Below, one piece after another: positions 1 to 7,086 of a stretch of DNA of 20,737 nucleotides. A program made the position numbers and the translations under genes. The DNA comes from HRBIN23 sp046294495 (lineage in GTDB: Bacteria > Chloroflexota > Dehalococcoidia > Lucifugimonadales > HRBIN23). Under the pieces are notes generated by a model. That model did no database searches. It was not told where the DNA came from and worked only from the letters and a program-made list of their open reading frames with translations. The stretch is from positions 1 to 20,737 of the forward strand of contig JBKBKV010000033.1 of NCBI GenBank assembly GCA_046294495.1, in the 5' to 3' direction. Each line of letters opens with the position of its first letter. Positions within the stretch are counted from its first letter, which is position 1.

Positions 1-801
1 GGGGGCGGTGTCGCTCTGCTTGACGGTATTGCGGAGTTCGTAGAGGGCCTTGATGAACTCGTCCAGCCAGAAGACGATGCCCTCACGGTTTGTCAGACAG
101 ATATCCCGGTGCACCTCCGGGTCAGCGGAGGCCAGGCGAGTGATGTCCCGATACCCTGTTGAGGCCACCTTGCTCATATCACGCCAGCCGGGGCTCCGGG
201 TGGTTACGCCCACCAGAGCAGTAGAGAGGAGGAAGGGCAGGTGGCTCACGGCCGCCATGTAGGAATCGTGCTCATAGGCATCAATGAAATAAGGGGTGGC
301 GCCAACGCTCTCGGCCAGGCCCGCCACGCTTTTCACAGCGTCAGGGTCTGCACCTTTTCCTGGGACAATACAGTAGGGGACGCCTTTGAACAGGTCGGCG
401 CTGGCGGCATCGGGGCCGCTCTCCTCTTTGCTCCCCAGGGGGTGCCCTCCCACGAAGGAGACCGTCTCGGGTAAAAGTTCCTGAGCCCAATGCAACACCT
501 GCCCTTTGGTGCTCCCCGTGTCGGTGATGACCACCCCTGGCTCTACACTCTGGGCGATGGAGTGCAAAACATCCCGAATGGCCATAACGGGCGTAGCGAT
601 GATAACCAGGCGTGCCCCCTCTATGGCGCTATGCAGGTTGTAGTAGGTCTTGTCTACAGCGCCACGCTTGTGGGCTTTGGTAGCGTGGGCGGGGTCTTTG
701 TCGTGGCCTACAATTTCAATGTTGGGCAGTTTGGCCTGTTTAAGGGCCAGCCCCATAGAAGTGCCAATAAGGCCCAAGCCGATGATAGCGATGCGCTCCA
801 C
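1..801 (-). CDS. tyrA: prephenate dehydrogenase (3' end outside window)
   Basis: Oxidative decarboxylation of prephenate to 4-hydroxyphenylpyruvate in tyrosine synthesis; a cytosolic NAD(P)-dependent enzyme. Reading from GTG at 801 gives 267 codons with no stop before the window edge. The N-terminus is a Rossmann fold (IIGLGLIGTS, residues 6-15). The family's catalytic-site motif reads GGHPLGSKEESG (118-129, His120) and the second conserved histidine motif is SHLPF (His187 in 186-190). The GTG is preceded by GAGGGAGG at a suitable distance, and the Rossmann motif starts right after it. It is divergent from comM. A bifunctional C-terminal extension cannot be excluded because the end is missing. 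Confidence 0.93.
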   Translation of the reverse strand, partial: MERIAIIGLGLIGTSMGLALKQAKLPNIEIVGHDKDPAHATKAHKRGAVDKTYYNLHSAIEGARLVIIATPVMAIRDVLHSIAQSVEPGVVITDTGSTKGQVLHWAQELLPETVSFVGGHPLGSKEESGPDAASADLFKGVPYCIVPGKGADPDAVKSVAGLAESVGATPYFIDAYEHDSYMAAVSHLPFLLSTALVGVTTRSPGWRDMSKVASTGYRDITRLASADPEVHRDICLTNREGIVFWLDEFIKALYELRNTVKQSDTAP

Positions 802-839
802 AGAGATACCTCCCTCTTCCCCACCAGGTGTCTAGCCTT

Positions 840-848
840 ATGATACCA
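840..848 (-). promoter_or_regulatory. extended -10 promoter for tyrA
   Basis: Read on the minus strand, TGG followed by TATCAT (840-845) forms an extended -10 element about 40 nt upstream of the tyrA GTG. The -35 region is poor, as is common for extended -10 promoters. Prediction from sequence only. Confidence 0.4.
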
Positions 849-930
849 GAAAGGTTCGGCCTTTTTAGGGAAAAGAGCGCCTATAGTCTTGTGGGCACGC
901 CGTCGGTATTATAAAAGGGCTGGAGGGCGT

Positions 931-2451
931 ATGCTGGCCAAGGTCCTCACCAGTGCAGTTCTAGGGCTGGACGGCCTGCTGGTGTCGGTGGAGGTGGATA
1001 TAGCCCCGGGGCTACCCTCTTTCACGGTTGTGGGGCTGGCAGACACGGCGGTGCAGGAGGCCAGGGAGCGGGTGCGCGCCGCCATCCGCAACTCTGGGTG
1101 CGAGTTCCCTATGCGGCGTATCACCGTGAACCTGGCTCCGGCCGACCTGAAGAAGGAAGGCCCTTCCTATGACCTGCCCATTGCTATCGGCATCCTTATG
1201 GCATCGGGGCAGGTGTCTGGGGATATACAGAGCACCGCCTTCCTGGGTGAACTCTCCCTGGACGGCAGTCTACGCCACACCACGGGTGTCCTGCCTATGG
1301 TGGGGGTGTTGAGGGACGAGGGGATAGCCCGTGTGGTGGTGCCGCGAGAGGACACTCTAGAGGCGTCTCTAGCGCCCGAGGTGGAGGTCCTCCCCGCCCA
1401 GAGCCTGGCTCAGGTGGTGGCCCATCTGAAGGGTGAGCAACCCATTCCACCCTATCAGCGTCAGGAGGGCGACTTGCGCTCCTCAGAGCCAGGGACAGGG
1501 GTGGATATGGCGCATATTAAAGGGCAGGAGCACGCCAAACGCGCCTTGGAGATTGCGGCTGCGGGTGCTCACAACATCCTTATGATGGGGCCGCCGGGGA
1601 GTGGCAAGACCCTGCTGGCGCGTGCCCTGGGGAGCATCCTCCCCCCGCTGACACCCGAAGAGAGCCTGGAATGCACTCGCATCCACAGCGTCAGTGGGCT
1701 CCTCCCTCCCGATAGGCCCCTGATAACCCAGCGCCCCTTCCGTGCCCCCCACTACACTATCTCCCACGCGGGCCTAGTGGGCGGCGGGCGCTGGCCCCGC
1801 CCCGGGGAGGTTACCCTGGCCCACAGGGGTGTCTTGTTCCTGGACGAACTCCCCGAGTTCGGCCCCCATGTACTGGAGGTGCTTCGCCAGCCACTGGAAG
1901 ACAGGGTGGTTACCATTAGTCGTGCCCAGGGGAGCCTTACCTTCCCGGCCAACTTTATGATGGTAGGGGCTATGAACCCTTGCCCTTGTGGCTACTACGG
2001 CGATGGAACCAAGCCCTGCACATGCCCCCCTGGGGCTGTGGTGCGCTACCAGCGGCGCATCTCGGGCCCCTTGCTGGACCGTATAGACCTCTTTGTGGAG
2101 GTGCCCAGGGTAGACTATGAGAAGCTGGTGGATCCTACCCCAGCCGAGCCGTCCGAAGCGATACGCCAGCGGGTTATCAGTGCGCGCCGCGTGCAACAGG
2201 AACGCTTCAAGGGCACAACCGTCCTAGCCAACGCCGACATAGGCCCTGTGGATGTGTGGGATGTTGCCAATCCCGAGCCTGCCGCACGGGAACTGCTTCT
2301 GGCCGCCGCCCGGAAGGAGAACATCACGGCGCGGGGTTTCCATCGCATTCTGAAGGTCGCCCGCACCATTGCTGACCTGGCCGGGGAAGAGCGGGTGGGA
2401 GTGGTGCACTTGGCCGAGGCCCTCCAGTATCGCCCCAGGGGTCTGGGGTAA
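931..2451 (+). CDS. comM: ComM/YifB-like Mg-chelatase-family AAA+ ATPase
   Basis: ComM proteins are hexameric AAA+ helicases that promote branch migration during integration of transforming DNA. The product is 506 aa, the normal family length. Residues 1-170 are the N-terminal ChlI-type domain (GLPSFTVVGL, residues 27-36). The AAA+ module has Walker A GPPGSGKT at 220-227 and Walker B VLFLDELPEF, followed by the family's cysteine cluster (NPCPCGYYGDGTKPCTC) and a C-terminal Mg_chelatase_C domain. ATG 931 was chosen over an in-frame start at 889 because MLAKVLTSAVLG is the typical N-terminus and GGAGGG lies 4 nt upstream. Presence of the gene alone does not prove competence. Confidence 0.95.
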   Translation: MLAKVLTSAVLGLDGLLVSVEVDIAPGLPSFTVVGLADTAVQEARERVRAAIRNSGCEFPMRRITVNLAPADLKKEGPSYDLPIAIGILMASGQVSGDIQSTAFLGELSLDGSLRHTTGVLPMVGVLRDEGIARVVVPREDTLEASLAPEVEVLPAQSLAQVVAHLKGEQPIPPYQRQEGDLRSSEPGTGVDMAHIKGQEHAKRALEIAAAGAHNILMMGPPGSGKTLLARALGSILPPLTPEESLECTRIHSVSGLLPPDRPLITQRPFRAPHYTISHAGLVGGGRWPRPGEVTLAHRGVLFLDELPEFGPHVLEVLRQPLEDRVVTISRAQGSLTFPANFMMVGAMNPCPCGYYGDGTKPCTCPPGAVVRYQRRISGPLLDRIDLFVEVPRVDYEKLVDPTPAEPSEAIRQRVISARRVQQERFKGTTVLANADIGPVDVWDVANPEPAARELLLAAARKENITARGFHRILKVARTIADLAGEERVGVVHLAEALQYRPRGLG

Positions 2452-2486
2452 AATAGATCTCACAACATCCTGATGGAGAAAGGCTT

Positions 2487-3074
2487 ATGAACCAACGCAC
2501 CCGCATACGGCGCCACCCCGAGCGGGCAGTCCCCAACGAGTGGCAGGACATCCTTGCCCGAGGGATGGTGGCGCACCTGGGGTTTGTCCAGGATGGCCAG
2601 CCCTTTGTTATCCCCTTCGCCTATCATTACGACCCTGCCCAGCCCCACCGCCTTTACCTCCACGGGTCGGTGAAGAGCCGTGCAGTGCGCCACCTGGCCA
2701 GTGGTGCTCCCGTTTGTGTAACGGTTACCCTGGTGGATGGGCTGGTCTACTCCCGGGACGCCCAGTATCACTCCATGAACTACCGCAGTGTGGTATGCTT
2801 TGGGCAGGCGCGTCCTATCACCGACAGGGTGGAAAAGGAGGTGGTGCTGGAACGTATGACCCGCCGCTACTTCCCTGGGCGCACCCTGGGGAGGGACTAC
2901 GCGCCGCCCTACCCGGCCCAGATGCGTGGAACAGCGGTGTTAGAGGTGCGCATAGAGGAGTGGAGCGCCAAGGCCCGGCGGGGAGGCCCCCGCGGTCCCA
3001 GGGACGGCGACCCCGGTGCCATGGGCACCTGCGGTGTCGTAGAGTTGACAGGGCATAATGGGGACGCCCCGTAG
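2487..3074 (+). CDS. pyridoxamine 5'-phosphate oxidase-fold (Nim-like) flavin-binding protein
   Basis: A 195-aa protein of the Pyridox_ox_2/Nim-like split-barrel group, which binds FMN or F420-type cofactors; substrates are mostly unknown. The signature is visible: a start of the barrel with VAHLGFVQDGQPFVIPFAYHYD, a phosphate-contact strand RLYLHGSVKSRAVRHL, then YHSMNYRSVVCFGQARPITD. The C-terminal roughly 40 residues are Gly/Arg-rich (GGPRGPRDGD) and probably disordered. It starts 35 nt after comM with GGAG upstream of ATG, so it is likely co-transcribed. Family membership is firm; a specific reaction cannot be assigned. Confidence 0.85.
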   Translation: MNQRTRIRRHPERAVPNEWQDILARGMVAHLGFVQDGQPFVIPFAYHYDPAQPHRLYLHGSVKSRAVRHLASGAPVCVTVTLVDGLVYSRDAQYHSMNYRSVVCFGQARPITDRVEKEVVLERMTRRYFPGRTLGRDYAPPYPAQMRGTAVLEVRIEEWSAKARRGGPRGPRDGDPGAMGTCGVVELTGHNGDAP

Positions 3075-3098
3075 ATAATGCCTCCGCAGGAGCGATAG

Positions 3099-3737
3099 AT
3101 GCGCGCTGGGGTTTGGTTCCTGCTTCTACTGGCGGCAGGAATGCTAGGGGCCTGCGGGCGGGCAGCCCAGCCCACCCCTGCCTCACAGCCTCCGGTGCAG
3201 TTCACCCCGGCACCCTCTAGCAAGCGGTGGAACGCACCGCCTCCTATGCGCATTGACATAAACAAGCGCTATCAAGCCATCCTCACCACCACTGAAGGGG
3301 AGATCGTTGTAGAACTCTTTCCAAAAGAGGCACCCAAGACGGCCAACAACTTCGTGTTCCTGGCAAGGGAGGGGTTCTACGACGGCGTGAAGTTCCACCG
3401 CATTATCAAAGGGTTCATGGTGCAGACTGGCGACCCCACCGGCACAGGCGCTGGTGGGCCAGGATACACCTTTGAAGACGAGCCGGTGCGCCGAGATTAC
3501 ACGCCGGGCATCGTGGCGATGGCCAACGCCGGCCCCAACACCAATGGGAGCCAGTTCTTCATAATGCACGGCACAGCGCCCTTGCCCAAGGCCTACACCA
3601 TCTTTGGACAGGTGGTGCAGGGTATGGAGGTGGTGGACCGCATTGCCAACACACCTGTAACGGCCGGCCCGGGGGGTGAGGTGTCTCGCCCCACGCGGGA
3701 TGTGCGTATTCTGAAGGTTACCATTCGGGAGTTATAG
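3099..3737 (+). CDS. cyclophilin-type peptidyl-prolyl isomerase, lipoprotein
   Basis: A 212-aa cis-trans prolyl isomerase expected outside the cytoplasmic membrane. Residues 1-19 form a lipoprotein signal peptide with lipobox LGAC (lipidated Cys19), followed by a Pro-rich linker to about residue 45. The cyclophilin core has FHRIIKGFMVQTGDPTG, then GIVAMANAGPNTNGSQFFI, which contains the conserved active-site residues. A GGAG sits before ATG 3099. The gene is 24 nt after the flavoprotein gene, and its stop is only 6 nt before the ATG of the glutaredoxin-DinB gene, so the last two are probably translationally linked. Confidence 0.95.
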   Translation: MRAGVWFLLLLAAGMLGACGRAAQPTPASQPPVQFTPAPSSKRWNAPPPMRIDINKRYQAILTTTEGEIVVELFPKEAPKTANNFVFLAREGFYDGVKFHRIIKGFMVQTGDPTGTGAGGPGYTFEDEPVRRDYTPGIVAMANAGPNTNGSQFFIMHGTAPLPKAYTIFGQVVQGMEVVDRIANTPVTAGPGGEVSRPTRDVRILKVTIREL

Positions 3738-3743
3738 CGGAAA

Positions 3744-4502
3744 ATGGCTAGCGATGTAAAGGTATATCTCCGCCCTGGCTGATTCCACTGCGCGAGAACG
3801 AAAGAGTTCCTTTCGTCCAGAGGCATCCCATTCCAGCCCAGGGATGTGGAGAACGACCCCCAGGCCAGGGAGGAACTGATGCGCCTTGGCTACCGTATGG
3901 TGCCGGTAACCTTGGTGGGCGGCCAGGTTGTAACCGGCTTCAACCCCCGCGCACTGGCTAGGGCATTAGGCTTACCCGAAGAGACTGTAATGCACCGCCC
4001 CAGGGAGTGGATACTGCAGAAGTTTGACCTGGTGCTAAGCGGGGTGGTGCGGGCGGTGCGTCAGGTGCCTCTGGAGCGCCTCTCCTGGCACTCCCCCGAC
4101 CGGGGTCGGGATATGCGCACCTTTATGGCCCACATCTTCTTCTTTTTGGAATACACTATGGAGGCTTTACGCCAGGGGCGTTTCGTAGTGGAACGGATAG
4201 CCGACTACGACAAGGATGCCCAGCGCTTCCCGGATGCGGATGCCATCGCACGCTACGGGGAGGAGGTGCATAGTCGTCTGCGGCGTTTCTTGATGGGCCT
4301 TACCGATGCCGACCTGTCTCGCTCCGTTGATTCTTATGCGGGGAATATAGATGCCTCCACCCAACTGGAGTTGGCGGTGGGGCACACGGCCCAGCACCTG
4401 CGCCATCTTTACGCCTACATGCAGATGATGGGCATCCCCCCCGAAAGGCCCCTTACCCCGCAAGACTTGGAGGGGTTGCCGGTGCCCACGATACTGTGGT
4501 GA
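3744..4502 (+). CDS. candidate selenoprotein: glutaredoxin (UxxC)-DinB fusion, TGA read through at codon 13
   Basis: With TGA at 3780-3782 read as selenocysteine the product is 252 aa. Residues 1-78 form a complete glutaredoxin domain: strand VKVYLRPG, then Sec13-Phe-His-Cys16, helix ARTKEFLSSRG, the VP cis-proline (Pro54) and GGQVVTGFNPRAL. Residues about 88-245 look like a DinB/YfiT four-helix bundle with His130 and HxxxH (His214, His218) as probable metal ligands. ATG 3744 lies 6 nt after the PPIase stop in the same frame, and it is the only start that keeps the redox motif. Without readthrough, translation could begin only near GTG 3846, which has no good RBS and loses the first strand, helix and active site. 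The gene ends in an ordinary TGA and overlaps the opposite-strand small gene by 50 nt. Alternatives are a nonsense mutation or a sequencing error. Domain calls are strong; Sec insertion is inferred. Confidence 0.72.
3780..3816 (+). promoter_or_regulatory. candidate bacterial SECIS element after in-frame TGA
   Basis: TGA at 3780-3782 is followed after 15 nt by a perfect 7-bp stem, ACGAAAG (3798-3804) with CTTTCGT (3810-3816), closing loop AGTTC (3805-3809). The loop lies 22 nt after the TGA and has G at its second position. Bacterial SECIS elements are known to have an apical loop roughly 16-37 nt after UGA with a G in the first loop positions. The element is inside the coding region, as in formate dehydrogenase mRNAs. 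Confidence 0.62.
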
Positions 4503-4686
4503 GGGCCAGCAGGCGCTCCGCCGTTCGGTTGATGGCCTCCCAGCACGGGGTGCACCAGGGGCAACCGTCCTCCAGGGGGTGATAGCCACCGCGGCTCACC
4601 AGGTAGGTGCCGTCATCGTAGGCCATCACCGTCTCCTCGAACTTGCGGGAGCAGAGGCGGCATTGGGTAATAATGGTGTGGGTCAT
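4453..4686 (-). CDS. small cysteine-rich (zinc-ribbon-like) protein
   Basis: A 77-aa product that I do not recognise as a named family. Cysteines are paired as CRLC (Cys9, Cys12) and CPWCTPC (Cys42, Cys45, Cys48), a spacing typical of zinc-binding knuckles. ATG 4686 is preceded by an excellent Shine-Dalgarno (GGAGGGGGAG), which supports the gene and decides the start over a longer upstream reading. The C-terminal 17 codons overlap the end of the glutaredoxin-DinB gene on the opposite strand. It lies 120 nt downstream of the hydrolase gene on the same strand and may be the last gene of that unit. Confidence 0.62.
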   Translation of the reverse strand: MTHTIITQCRLCSRKFEETVMAYDDGTYLVSRGGYHPLEDGCPWCTPCWEAINRTAERLLALTTVSWAPATPPSLAG

Positions 4687-4806
4687 GGCTCCCCCTCCCG
4701 CTAGCCTCAGCCTGCTCTTACCTGCAGGCCCCTTCAAGGGGGTTCCCACTGCTCCGCCCCGTGTGTAGCCCATATCGCGGTGGGTGCGTTCTTGCAAGGG
4801 CACGCC

Positions 4807-6069
4807 CTACCCATTCACCATATCCACCACCAGGGTAGTCCAGCCGAAGTTGTGAGCCCCCATGCCCTTTCCTGTCAAGGGGTTGTAGAACTCCCGAAAG
4901 CCCTCTCGCTCCACAAGGGCAAGGGACTTCTCTACAATGGCGTCGGCCTCCTCGTGGTAGCCGTGCTGGCGGAGGCCCTTCACCAGGAACCAGTTGGTGT
5001 TTATCCATGTGGGGCCACGCCAGATAAGCCAGTCCATATCTGGAGCGAAGGACGGCTCACCCATGCTAACGGAAGGCACAGGGTAAGGTGCCCAGAAAGC
5101 CTTAGGGTCCTTGAGATGACGCTCCACCAGGCGGCGCGCTTGCTCTTTAGGAATGGACGGGAGGATGATGGGGAACAGGGCAGTGATTGTAAGAGTGCGT
5201 AGTGGCCTGTGGGCACGGCCCGCCAGGTCGAAGAAGGCTGCTGCGCTAGGGTCGTAGCACTTGGTGAGAAGGGCGTGCTCTACCTGGCGGGCGGTGGCTT
5301 CCCATCTCTCTGACCAAGTAGGTTCTCCGAGCAGGCGGTGTAGGTCGGCCAGGGCATAGAGGCCCTGGGCGTAGATGGCGTTGACCATTACATCCTCTAC
5401 GCAGAAGCGCCCCTTGGCTAAGGCAAGCCTCGCTGAGAAGCCCAGGGCAAGGTTTGCAAGGTCGGTTAGTCGGTAGCGCCACTCAACGGAGAGACGGCTT
5501 CTGGGGCGGGGGTTGCGGATGCCCAGCAGGGGGTCGTATGCGGGCTTGTGGTCCAGGCCGGATTCGTATGGGGATATTATGCTAATGAGGCCATCACCAT
5601 CAGGGTCGCGCTCCCTGGCGAGCCAACTGTAGTAGCGATCAAGTTGGGGCACAATCTCCCGCAGGAAAGGGGTGTCTTCACTGCGCCGGAAGAGCGCGAG
5701 GACCGCCTGTGCCAGGACGGGGGGCTGGATATAGGCGGTATGCCGGGGCCGCAGCGAAGGGCGGCTCTGAAAATACGCCCAGGGCTCCAGGAGCCTCTTG
5801 CGCCCCCAGTAAATCACATGCCCGATAAATCCGTCGGGCTTTTGCAAAGATACCAGGGAGGCGAGTTCCTCTTTAGCCTGCTCCTGGTCCCAGTGGGAGA
5901 GGACGACGGCGTGGAAGCAGGAGTCCCAGAACCACTGCCAGCGGTAACGCTCAGGAGATGGGCAAGTGTAGCGGTAGGAACGGCGGTAGTAGGGGTCGTA
6001 GCCCTGCCGGCGGTTAGCCAAAAGCAGGGCTTTAGCCTGTTCCCGAATGCGCAGGTATGCCTCATTCAT
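4807..6069 (-). CDS. GH63 mannosylglycerate/glucosylglycerate hydrolase-like
   Basis: Expected to hydrolyse the compatible solutes mannosylglycerate or glucosylglycerate to the hexose and glycerate. The 420-aa length matches the bacterial MgH/GgH enzymes of family GH63, an (alpha/alpha)6 barrel without a signal peptide. Conserved blocks are RWQWFWDSCFHA (43-54), PDGFIGH, RPRHTAYIQPP, DPDGDGLISIISPYESGLDHKP (probable general acid Asp173), WRGPTWINTNWF (350-361), and FREFYNPLTG (probable base Glu393) with GAHNFGWT. ATG 6069 was chosen because GGAAGG lies just upstream; GTG 6093 would sit directly on its RBS. It starts 42 nt after the MetE-like gene. No synthase gene for the solute is in the window. 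Mannosyl versus glucosyl preference cannot be told. Confidence 0.82.
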   Translation of the reverse strand: MNEAYLRIREQAKALLLANRRQGYDPYYRRSYRYTCPSPERYRWQWFWDSCFHAVVLSHWDQEQAKEELASLVSLQKPDGFIGHVIYWGRKRLLEPWAYFQSRPSLRPRHTAYIQPPVLAQAVLALFRRSEDTPFLREIVPQLDRYYSWLARERDPDGDGLISIISPYESGLDHKPAYDPLLGIRNPRPRSRLSVEWRYRLTDLANLALGFSARLALAKGRFCVEDVMVNAIYAQGLYALADLHRLLGEPTWSERWEATARQVEHALLTKCYDPSAAAFFDLAGRAHRPLRTLTITALFPIILPSIPKEQARRLVERHLKDPKAFWAPYPVPSVSMGEPSFAPDMDWLIWRGPTWINTNWFLVKGLRQHGYHEEADAIVEKSLALVEREGFREFYNPLTGKGMGAHNFGWTTLVVDMVNG

Positions 6070-6111
6070 AGACCTTCCGCCGCGAGATAGCACCCTCCCC
6101 TGCCCAAGGTA

Positions 6112-7086
6112 TCATGGGATACCCAACTCGGCCTTCACCTCCTGCACAGCCGTAACCATAACGCGCAACTTGGCCAGGGCCTCCTGGGTAGTTCGGGTCT
6201 TCAAGCCGCAATCGGGGTCGATCCAGAGGCGCTCCGGTGGGAAGACCTCTAGCCCCTTGCGGATGCCGGCCTTGACCTGGTCAACCGTCTCTATGCGCCT
6301 GGTATGCACATCTATAACCCCCATGGAGAGGGTCTTGTCGGTAGGGTGCTTGCGGAAGAGTTCCAGAAGGTCGTAGTTGCTATTGGCCATCTCCAGGTCT
6401 AGCACCTGCACGGGCAGGGCGATAAGTTGGTCAAACACAGCGGCGAAATCGCCGTAGCACATATGGGTGATAACCGTGCTGTTCAGCCCCTTGGTCACGA
6501 TTTGCATGGCGCGGGAGGCCAGTTCCATCTCCTCGGGGCGCGTGGAGACGGCAGGCTCGTCAATCTGGATGTATTTGGCGCCTGCCCTTTCCAGGTCCAT
6601 GGCCTCTTCGTGCACTACCTGGGCCATAGCCAGAACGAAGTCGGAGAAAGTTGGGTAGTATTCGTTGAAGGACCAGTCGGCCATAGTATAGGGGCCGGTA
6701 AGCATGCCTTTCACTGGCTTGCTGGTGAGGCTCTGGGCGAACTGCCACCACTTTAGGGTGATAGGGGCGCGCCTGCCGACGGGGCCAACAGCGATGGGCT
6801 TGCGGTAGTAGCGGTTGCCGTAGGAGCGCACCAGCCCGCTGATCTTGAACCCCTCCATGTTCTCCGAGAAGTAGGTAACCATGTCGCCCCGGTATTGCTC
6901 ACCGTCTACCAGGATGTCCATGCCCAAGTCCTCCTGGGCACGGATCCAGAAGGCGGTAGCCTCGCGCTCCAGGGTTTCAAGTTCCTCCAGGCTCATTTCA
7001 CCCCGTGCCACCTTGTTGCGGGCCTGCTGGAGTTTCTCAGATTTGGGGTAACTGCCGACAGCGGTGGTAAGAAGACCGTTCTTCAT
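6112..7086 (-). CDS. core MetE-type methionine synthase, zinc site intact
   Basis: A 324-aa single-barrel relative of the C-terminal half of cobalamin-independent methionine synthase. Such half-length enzymes, including the core-MetE of Dehalococcoides and the Mes families, transfer methyl groups to homocysteine from non-folate donors such as methylcobalamin. The zinc-ligand set is visible: THMCYGD (His208, Cys210), LDLEMAN (Glu232), DPDCGLKTR (Cys293). The substrate region has IQIDEPA (174-180) and the N-terminus is TTAVGSYPKS. Its ATG overlaps the TGA of the preceding paralog by 4 nt (ATGA), so the two are translationally coupled. Methyl donor is inferred from relatives. Confidence 0.85.
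   Translation of the reverse strand: MKNGLLTTAVGSYPKSEKLQQARNKVARGEMSLEELETLEREATAFWIRAQEDLGMDILVDGEQYRGDMVTYFSENMEGFKISGLVRSYGNRYYRKPIAVGPVGRRAPITLKWWQFAQSLTSKPVKGMLTGPYTMADWSFNEYYPTFSDFVLAMAQVVHEEAMDLERAGAKYIQIDEPAVSTRPEEMELASRAMQIVTKGLNSTVITHMCYGDFAAVFDQLIALPVQVLDLEMANSNYDLLELFRKHPTDKTLSMGVIDVHTRRIETVDQVKAGIRKGLEVFPPERLWIDPDCGLKTRTTQEALAKLRVMVTAVQEVKAELGIP

Noticed and set aside
889..915. Promoter for comM from TTGTGG and TATAAA
   Set aside because: Spacing is only 15 nt and the start would fall on the RBS, so support is too weak.
3780..3782. TGA read as tryptophan (alternative genetic code)
   Set aside because: TGA serves as the stop codon of several normal genes here, and Trp would destroy the CxxC-type site.
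3846..4502. Treating GTG 3846 as the true start of a stand-alone DinB protein
   Set aside because: No well-spaced RBS precedes it, and it would begin in the middle of a glutaredoxin domain whose missing part is intact in frame upstream.
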